From contig NZ_AQUU01000019.1 of assembly GCF_000372365.1 (NCBI RefSeq), positions 1-33,027 of the forward strand: a stretch of DNA of 33,027 bases, given 5' to 3'. The translations under genes were made by a program, and so were the position numbers. The notes beneath the pieces are model-generated. The model saw nothing but the letters and a program-made list of their open reading frames with translations. It made no database searches and was not told the DNA's origin. Shown piece by piece: positions 29,119 through 33,027 of the stretch (the first letter of the stretch is position 1; every line of letters begins with the position of its first letter). This stretch comes from Aggregatibacter actinomycetemcomitans DSM 8324. GTDB lineage: Bacteria > Pseudomonadota > Gammaproteobacteria > Enterobacterales > Pasteurellaceae.

Positions 29119-30006
29119 ATGGCGCAAAAAACAAAAACATTTTATATGCGTTTTTACTCCACTGAATGTGCCTCAGATAAAATGGCGAGTAAAAATCTAA
29201 CTCAATTTTTAAGAAAATACAGCAATGGCCAACATACATATATAACACCATTAGTTGAATTTAATGATTATTCATATAGAGTAAAAGTATGTTCAGATTT
29301 AAATAATACAATATCAGGATACTTTGTTACTTACAGAAACGAATTGCTAACAAAGGGAAATATGGATACTGGAGATGAAGAACCTCTTCATTTTGCGGAT
29401 AACGAAGCGATTATTGAGAAAACATATTTCATGTCATATCCCTCGCCTAGCGGTTCAGAGATTGTGATATATCAAAATTCAAGATTCGGTAGAATTCACG
29501 ATCTTTCATCTTATATACTTAACTTGCTAAGAAATGAAAATCTTGATGGAGGTATGTATTTCAACCCTATTGGCAAAGATGACTTTGACTTGGAGAACAT
29601 TCTGAAACAAAAACCAAGCTATGTTGAATACAAACTCGCTAAGCCTCGTTATAAGTATAAGCCTGATGAGAAAGAACCTAAATGGGAGCAGTCTCAATTT
29701 GCTTTAATGGAGGATTGTAATGCCGGAACATTCACGGCAAAATTATCTACAAAATCCGCAGCAGGACTGAACAAAAGTAAATTAAAAGAAATGGTCGAGT
29801 CTATTCTAGATAATCCACACGCAAGAAAATGCAAAATTAAACTAGAAGATATTGATGAGCCAATAGATCTTTTTTCAGATGTTTTAAAGGCGCAATTTAC
29901 TGTTTCCCTAGCCGAGAATGGGACATCTGGAGAATCCTATATTTTTAATAATATTCGCACACTAAAATCGTCTTATGCTAAACTGTTGGAAAAATACATC
30001 CAATAG
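29119..30006 (+). CDS. Soluble protein in rexA position, putative exclusion factor
   Basis: A 295-residue soluble protein (MAQKTKTFYMRFYSTECASD...) with no motif I can name with certainty. It is transcribed with and 57 bp downstream of cI, has AAGGGA before the ATG, and is followed 7 bp later by a four-helix membrane protein. This copies the lambda cI-rexA-rexB order, and sizes are close to RexA (279) and RexB (144). The region is visibly AT-richer than its surroundings. A TATAAT at 29087-29092 might give a second promoter. A RexA-like abortive infection or superinfection exclusion sensor is inferred from context only. Confidence 0.55.
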   Translation: MAQKTKTFYMRFYSTECASDKMASKNLTQFLRKYSNGQHTYITPLVEFNDYSYRVKVCSDLNNTISGYFVTYRNELLTKGNMDTGDEEPLHFADNEAIIEKTYFMSYPSPSGSEIVIYQNSRFGRIHDLSSYILNLLRNENLDGGMYFNPIGKDDFDLENILKQKPSYVEYKLAKPRYKYKPDEKEPKWEQSQFALMEDCNAGTFTAKLSTKSAAGLNKSKLKEMVESILDNPHARKCKIKLEDIDEPIDLFSDVLKAQFTVSLAENGTSGESYIFNNIRTLKSSYAKLLEKYIQ

Positions 30007-30013
30007 ATACCCA

Positions 30014-30448
30014 ATGAAAATCGAATATTATAAACCTATATCTGGAATTTTAGCGATCACAGCACATACTGTAATTTGGTATTACGATTTCTTAGAGAGG
30101 TTCAAAAAAGATGAGCTAAGAGATTTGATGAGTGATTTATTTACATCATCAATCACTCTTATTGGGTTCATCTTTGCTGTTATCGCCATATTGGTAAGCA
30201 TTACAGAACATTCCCTCATTAAAAAAATGAGAGATAACGGTATGTATCAAGAAATACTCATACATTTGAAATATCTACTCATTGGATTTAGTTTTACAAG
30301 TGTATTGAGTTATGCGGGGTCGTTGTTGTCAGGTGAGTTATTAAGCTATACATTACTCATTACATCTACGGTTTTTATGTACAACCTACTCATGCTAACA
30401 ACAGATATGTTTAGGCGATTAACTCTTACATTTATAAACCTAAAATAA
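30014..30448 (+). CDS. Four-helix membrane protein in rexB position
   Basis: The ATG at 30014, seven bases after the upstream stop, gives 144 residues, exactly the length of lambda RexB. Four hydrophobic segments are seen: ISGILAITAHTVIWYY, SSITLIGFIFAVIAILVSI, LLIGFSFTSVLSYAGSLL and YTLLITSTVFMYNLLML. No ribosome binding site is obvious, so translation is probably coupled. Length, topology and position suggest a RexB-like ion-channel effector, but no residue-level similarity is claimed. A terminator follows at 30461. Confidence 0.55.
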   Translation: MKIEYYKPISGILAITAHTVIWYYDFLERFKKDELRDLMSDLFTSSITLIGFIFAVIAILVSITEHSLIKKMRDNGMYQEILIHLKYLLIGFSFTSVLSYAGSLLSGELLSYTLLITSTVFMYNLLMLTTDMFRRLTLTFINLK

Positions 30449-30460
30449 CAATCCTAGTAT

Positions 30461-30482
30461 AACCGCCCTCAGGCGGTTTTCT
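30461..30482 (+). terminator. Terminator of the cI-exclusion operon
   Basis: AACCGCC and GGCGGTT form a 7-bp stem around CTCA (30461-30478), followed by TTTCTTTT. It ends the lysogenic operon. The 355-base gap from 30449 also holds a USS copy (30499-30508), an AT-rich stretch, and the left operator/promoter. Confidence 0.85.
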
Positions 30483-30680
30483 TTTACCTGCAATTCCTAC
30501 CGCACTTTATTTTGTTCACTGAACAAGTTCATCTGTCCAATTTTGCCCTTTCTTCTCAATTTTGTGCTAAACGCCGACTGCACTTTTTAAAATCCCACTC
30601 TCATCTACTCTTTTTTTGTGATTCAGCTCACAAATTCGGCAATTAATCAAAAATAAATTCAATTAAAAATCAAACACTTA

Positions 30681-30751
30681 CTACTTTAAATAGAAAATAT
30701 CTCTACTTTTATGCAATTTTTAGTTGCAATAATCTCTACTTTGAGTAGAAT
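30681..30751 (+). promoter_or_regulatory. Left operator and PL promoter
   Basis: CTACTTTAAATAGAA (30681-30695) and the palindrome TCTACTTTGAGTAGA (30735-30749) match the sites between cro and cI. TTGCAA (30724-30729), 16 bases, TAGAAT (30746-30751) forms a plus-strand promoter whose -10 overlaps the operator, the same -10 as PR. It would be silenced by CI and drive the early-left operon. Confidence 0.65.
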
Positions 30752-30779
30752 AACCACATCAAAGCAAAACACTTTGAGT

Positions 30780-30792
30780 CGCTCTTTAAAAA
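30780..30792 (+). promoter_or_regulatory. boxA-like antitermination element
   Basis: CGCTCTTTAAAAA at 30780-30792, about 25-30 bases after the predicted PL start, matches the boxA consensus of rRNA and lambda nut sites. No clear boxB hairpin is visible next to it. Confidence 0.5.
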
Positions 30793-30803
30793 TTTGAAAC
30801 AGG

Positions 30804-31328
30804 TTATTGATGGGTATTGGCTAGCTTATCCAGTTCAGAAATTAAACTTGGACGAATAAGCGGATTAACTTCATATCGATTAGATACCCAGCCATAGGAA
30901 ATGAGCTTTAGCTCTAGCAGTTTTTCAATGGCAATTTTGGTTTTGAAATCGTCTCGCCAAATTTGTTCACCTAAGCAAGAAAGTGCAAGAATTTCTTTTT
31001 CTGTGCCGGAAAGAGTAGGTAATAACTCAAGCAATTTTGCTTGCTCGGAATTTGCCTTAATTGAGCATCGGGTTTTGTTGATGAGCGATTTAATCGCATT
31101 ACTGCTAAGAATCCAAATCATAGTTGCAACAAAGCCGAAAACTAACGATCCAAAATTGGCAAGCGTAAACCAATCAGGAAAGAATGCCGGGGTTTTGGCA
31201 TTGAGATACAGCGTTAATTCGGTAGGAATGAACGTAAAGCCAACAAACAAGAAAACGAAGAACATGGTCATGTGATTAAAAACTACCTTGGTAAGTATGG
31301 TGTTAAGTAACTTGGCGTACTCTTCCAT
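30804..31328 (-). CDS. SieB-like superinfection exclusion protein
   Basis: A 174-residue protein with two N-terminal membrane segments (MTMFFVFLFVGFTFIPTELT and ANFGSLVFGFVATMIWILSS). A cytoplasmic helical domain contains LLELLPTLSGTEKEILAL and LLELKLISYGWVSNRYEVNP, a winged-helix-like end typical of SieB-family proteins. SieB aborts infection by other lambdoid phages. AGAGGA precedes the ATG. It is read toward the left operator, opposite to PL, so PL transcripts are antisense to it. Its own promoter is at 31364-31392. Confidence 0.75.
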   Translation of the reverse strand: MEEYAKLLNTILTKVVFNHMTMFFVFLFVGFTFIPTELTLYLNAKTPAFFPDWFTLANFGSLVFGFVATMIWILSSNAIKSLINKTRCSIKANSEQAKLLELLPTLSGTEKEILALSCLGEQIWRDDFKTKIAIEKLLELKLISYGWVSNRYEVNPLIRPSLISELDKLANTHQ

Positions 31329-31347
31329 GATGTTCCTCTGATTAAAT

Positions 31348-31392
31348 TGTAGTCGCAGAGAGCATTATATTCCTCGCTGTAGTCGCATACAA
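31348..31392 (-). promoter_or_regulatory. Promoter of the SieB-like gene with paired direct repeats
   Basis: On the minus strand TTGTAT (31387-31392), 17 bases, TATAAT (31364-31369). Two identical 10-base words (plus strand TGTAGTCGCA) at 31348-31357 and 31378-31387 are exactly 30 bases apart, about three helical turns. One covers the spacer next to the -35 and one lies just downstream of the start, as expected for a repressor pair. Confidence 0.6.
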
Positions 31393-31451
31393 GAGGGCTT
31401 GAGCCTTACAAGCATAAAGAAAGGCACTCATCAGTAACCTGTTTTGAATTT

Positions 31452-31481
31452 TAGACAATTTGGTCTCATGCGGGATATAAA
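31452..31481 (+). promoter_or_regulatory. Putative promoter of the structured RNA
   Basis: TAGACA (31452-31457), 18 bases, TATAAA (31476-31481). The predicted start near 31488 is the beginning of a GC-richer, structured, non-coding stretch. Confidence 0.45.
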
Positions 31482-31487
31482 TTATCG

Positions 31488-31790
31488 GCTGATTTAAGTC
31501 GAGTAACCCCCAAGCAGAAAACTGTGTCGCGTGTTTAACCGAAAAGAGGTGGTTGGCGAATCAAGGGCAGCGCTGTTTATGTCTCTAAGCAATCCCAAAG
31601 AGGATATGAGTTCGGTCGGGGAAACGGCAAACAAGCCCACGGATCGGTTAATACCCGCCAACGCCGCGATAGGTGCGTGACTACCGGAGAGACGGTAACG
31701 GCCATGTAGCTTTAAGGAAAGTAGCCCCAGCTTAAGATAAAGGCTCTTTATCTGGGGTAGATGTTGGTTCGAATCCAGCCATGGCCGCCA
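31488..31790 (+). ncRNA. Structured RNA with a tRNA-like 3' domain
   Basis: This roughly 300-base stretch has no credible protein frame but many pairings. TTAACCG (31535-31541) can pair with CGGTTAA (31645-31651), and GTTGGCG (31552-31558) with CGCCAAC (31656-31662). The interleaved order would make a pseudoknot. A local hairpin TACCG-GAGAGA-CGGTA lies at about 31682-31697. The 3' end is the tRNA-like fold at 31700-31790. A further hairpin (AAAGCGCA / TGCGCTTT, 31795-31802 and 31853-31860) follows. Promoter upstream at 31452-31481, small early-left genes downstream. I know no named RNA family it fits. Confidence 0.5.
31700..31790 (+). tRNA. tRNA-like element with encoded CCA and an enlarged anticodon arm
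   Basis: A perfect 7-bp acceptor (GGCCATG / CATGGCC) is followed by discriminator G and encoded CCA. The T arm is canonical: GTTGG-TTCGAAT-CCAGC. The D arm is GCT...AAGGAA...AGC. The anticodon stem CCCAG / CTGGG holds a 21-base loop instead of 7. The loop starts with CTTAAGA, which alone would be a normal loop with anticodon TAA (Leu), then carries a 14-base insert able to fold as TAAAG-GCT-CTTTA. An alternative fold extends AGATAAAG/CTTTATCT. It is probably not a normal decoding tRNA: a tRNA mimic or decoy is possible. Confidence 0.5.
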
Positions 31791-31894
31791 CTTTAAAGCG
31801 CATTCGGCAGAGACTGAATCCAAGCGCGCGGAAACACGAATGCAAGACAGAGTGCGCTTTGAAATGGCAAACATAAAACTAAAGAGGTTAAAAA

Positions 31895-32032
31895 ATGGAA
31901 GAAAAAAAAGAAAACAGCCTATCTGAAAGAGATAAAGGATTGATCAAACAGGCTGTATTAGAAAGTGCTGCTAAAAATACAAATTTAACACCAAGTGAAT
32001 TGGCTGAGAGTGTATGTTCGGCAGTGATGTAA
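31895..32032 (+). CDS. Small early-left protein, unknown
   Basis: A 45-residue protein (MEEKKENSLSERDKGLIKQA...) with AAAGAGG seven bases before the ATG. It is charged at the start with one helical region and LTPSELAESVCSAVM at the end. No family is recognised. Its 3' end overlaps the start of a truncated DUF2513 frame by 19 bases, suggesting a fused or deleted neighbour. Confidence 0.6.
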   Translation: MEEKKENSLSERDKGLIKQAVLESAAKNTNLTPSELAESVCSAVM

Positions 32033-32202
32033 GTTATGCGGCATTATCGCTCACTTGGCAAGGTCACGAATTCCTAGACAAAATCCGCAACGATAGCGTT
32101 TGGAACAAAGTAAAATCAACGGTGCAAAGCAAAAGCCTTGATTTATCTTTTGATGTGATAAAACAAGTCGCCACCGCGTTAATTGGCTCAATGTTGCCAT
32201 AG
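32014..32202 (+). pseudogene. Truncated DUF2513-like protein (C-terminal part)
   Basis: The 62-codon frame contains LSLTWQGHEFLDKIRNDSVW then NKVKSTV...LSFDVIKQVATAL, the C-terminal signature of DUF2513 phage proteins, which are normally roughly twice this length. The N-terminal helical part is absent, and the frame is closed by a TGA just upstream of the ATG at 32014. The start lies inside the preceding small gene. It looks like a deletion remnant, though a short product could still be made by coupling. Confidence 0.6.
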
Positions 32203-32204
32203 TA

Positions 32205-32234
32205 TTGACAACACCGCTCCCATCAGACTAAGAT
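32205..32234 (+). promoter_or_regulatory. Promoter, first copy of a repeated promoter module
   Basis: TTGACA (32205-32210), 18 bases, TAAGAT (32229-32234), followed by AACCGCA. The module closely resembles the one at 32979-33007. Confidence 0.6.
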
Positions 32235-32240
32235 AACCGC

Positions 32241-32329
32241 ACATAAAGATTAGTGACAGTAATCATTTTGTTCTTTGCAATATTTAGAGAAATTGACAGC
32301 TTACCAAGGAAACTTGAGTAGGCTTTTTT
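32241..32329 (+). ncRNA. Possible small RNA or attenuated leader
   Basis: Between the 32205 promoter and the next gene lies a roughly 90-base transcript unit ending in a strong terminator. AGCTTAC pairs with GTAGGCT and CAAG with CTTG around a GAAA loop (32298-32324), then TTTTTT. No peptide frame with a ribosome binding site is evident before it. It may be a free small RNA or a leader that attenuates the 32355 gene. Confidence 0.4.
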
Positions 32330-32354
32330 AGTCTAAAGAATAACAGGAGCACAG

Positions 32355-32534
32355 ATGAAAACATTTAAAACACCCACAAAACAACGTTATCTTTCACCAC
32401 AAGAATATCTAAAAGACGCAAAATTTAACCAACAATGCAACAACATTGAACAGGTTAAATTTATCCCGCCACAAATTGGGAAACCGGGTTTTGGAAAATT
32501 TTTAGTGAAATATAAAATGCCGGTGCTTGTGTAA
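32355..32534 (+). CDS. Small basic protein, unknown
   Basis: A 59-residue basic protein (MKTFKTPTKQRYLSPQEYLK...) with AGGAG upstream. The C terminus is IGKPGFGKFLVKYKMPVLV. No family is recognised. Its stop overlaps the next start by one base (TAATG), so the two are coupled. Confidence 0.65.
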   Translation: MKTFKTPTKQRYLSPQEYLKDAKFNQQCNNIEQVKFIPPQIGKPGFGKFLVKYKMPVLV

Positions 32535-32947
32535 TGAATAACGATAACAACCTACCGCAACAAATTGAAAATAAAGATGAATTTATTAAAGAATTTTTTG
32601 CGATTCAGCAGCAAGAAGTCGCCGTTAAGCGTGATGAACTTGCGATCCGGAAAGAAGAGACAAAGCTAAATCAAGAAGTCGCATTAGCTTCAATTGCATC
32701 TCAAGAAAAAGTTGAATTAAAACGCGGGGATGTATTCCTAAAAACCCAAATAGGCAAATACTGGCTATGGGGTGTTTTAGGTGTATTGTTTACATTCATT
32801 ATTGGCATCGCTATGTATCTCGATAAATCCGATATTGCGATTCGCATTATTGAAATTAGTGGCGCAGTGCTTTTGGGTTATTTTGCCGGAATTAATCGCG
32901 GAAAAGCACAAATCTTAGAACAGCAAAATAGAACAAAAGACGAATAA
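32534..32947 (+). CDS. Membrane protein with N-terminal coiled coil, unknown
   Basis: A 137-residue protein. Residues 10-65 form a charged coiled coil (EFFAIQQQEVAVKRDELAIR, KEETKLNQEVAL). Two membrane segments follow (YWLWGVLGVLFTFIIGIAMY and IRIIEISGAVLLGYFAGI), with a basic C-terminal tail (NRGKAQILEQQNRTKDE). Coupled to the upstream small gene and ended by a strong terminator. A role in the envelope is likely; nothing more can be said. Confidence 0.65.
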   Translation: MNNDNNLPQQIENKDEFIKEFFAIQQQEVAVKRDELAIRKEETKLNQEVALASIASQEKVELKRGDVFLKTQIGKYWLWGVLGVLFTFIIGIAMYLDKSDIAIRIIEISGAVLLGYFAGINRGKAQILEQQNRTKDE

Positions 32948-32953
32948 CCATAG

Positions 32954-32976
32954 GCCCTGAAAGTCAGGGCTTTTTT
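32954..32976 (+). terminator. Terminator of the 32355-32947 gene pair
   Basis: GCCCTGA and TCAGGGC form a 7-bp stem around AAG (32954-32970), followed by TTTTTT. Confidence 0.9.
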
Positions 32977-32978
32977 AT

Positions 32979-33007
32979 TTGACAACCGCCCCACTTCACA
33001 CTACGAT
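32979..33007 (+). promoter_or_regulatory. Promoter, second copy of the repeated module
   Basis: TTGACA (32979-32984), 17 bases, TACGAT (33002-33007), then AACCACAGG. It drives a gene beyond the right edge. Confidence 0.6.
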
Positions 33008-33027
33008 AACCACAGGATTGAATATAA

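Noticed and set aside
31494-31874. A 126-codon minus-strand frame across the structured RNA
   Set aside because: It contains WLDSNQ-type text that commonly arises from translating tRNA antisense; it has no ribosome binding site and covers a structured non-coding region.

Overview
The window is most of a temperate contractile-tailed (myovirus) prophage from a Pasteurellaceae host. The host call rests on repeated copies of the Haemophilus/Aggregatibacter-type DNA uptake word (AAGTGCGGT core, at least seven copies on both strands). It also rests on the mix of gene families: DUF1073 portal, DUF2184 capsid, DUF3383 sheath, DUF4054 adaptor and Gp138 spike, with lambda-like control genes. The species cannot be fixed from the sequence. 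The left edge cuts a baseplate gene, and the right edge ends in the early-left region before any integrase or attachment site.

Layout. Positions 1-18000 (minus strand, read right to left) are the packaging and structural block: TerS, TerL, portal, MuF-type minor head protein, protease/scaffold, cement, capsid, head-tail connectors, tail terminator, sheath, tube, tail chaperone pair with a -1 frameshift, tape measure, Dit-like hub, plug, hub and spike. Positions 18100-20820 hold lysis: holin, spanin pair, GH19 endolysin, a second spanin pair and a small Acb2/Tad1-like protein, driven by a lambda-style PR'-tR' leader. Positions 20827-22400 hold a BRO-type antirepressor with a probable C4 antisense RNA leader and a Q-like antiterminator. 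Positions 22384-28056 form the early-right operon: NinG, small membrane proteins, an EF-Tu-like peptide, NinB, Dam, DnaB, an O-like initiator with a probable origin, an AntA/KilAC protein and CII. Cro and CI diverge at 28236-28344.

On the plus strand, CI is followed by a soluble protein and a four-helix membrane protein in the position and size of lambda rexA-rexB. Next come a left operator/promoter with a boxA, a divergent SieB gene, a structured RNA ending in a tRNA-like fold with CCA, and small early-left cassettes.

The most unusual locus is 11750-14770. The MuF-type head protein carries a 325-residue intein. A complete homing-endonuclease-like gene with its own promoter and ribosome binding site lies antisense inside that intein. 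The same host protein ends in a RelA/SpoT-like domain typical of a polymorphic toxin. A 72-codon gene overlapping its stop is the likely immunity gene, followed by remnants of an HD-type alarmone hydrolase and a P22-type antirepressor and then a strong terminator.
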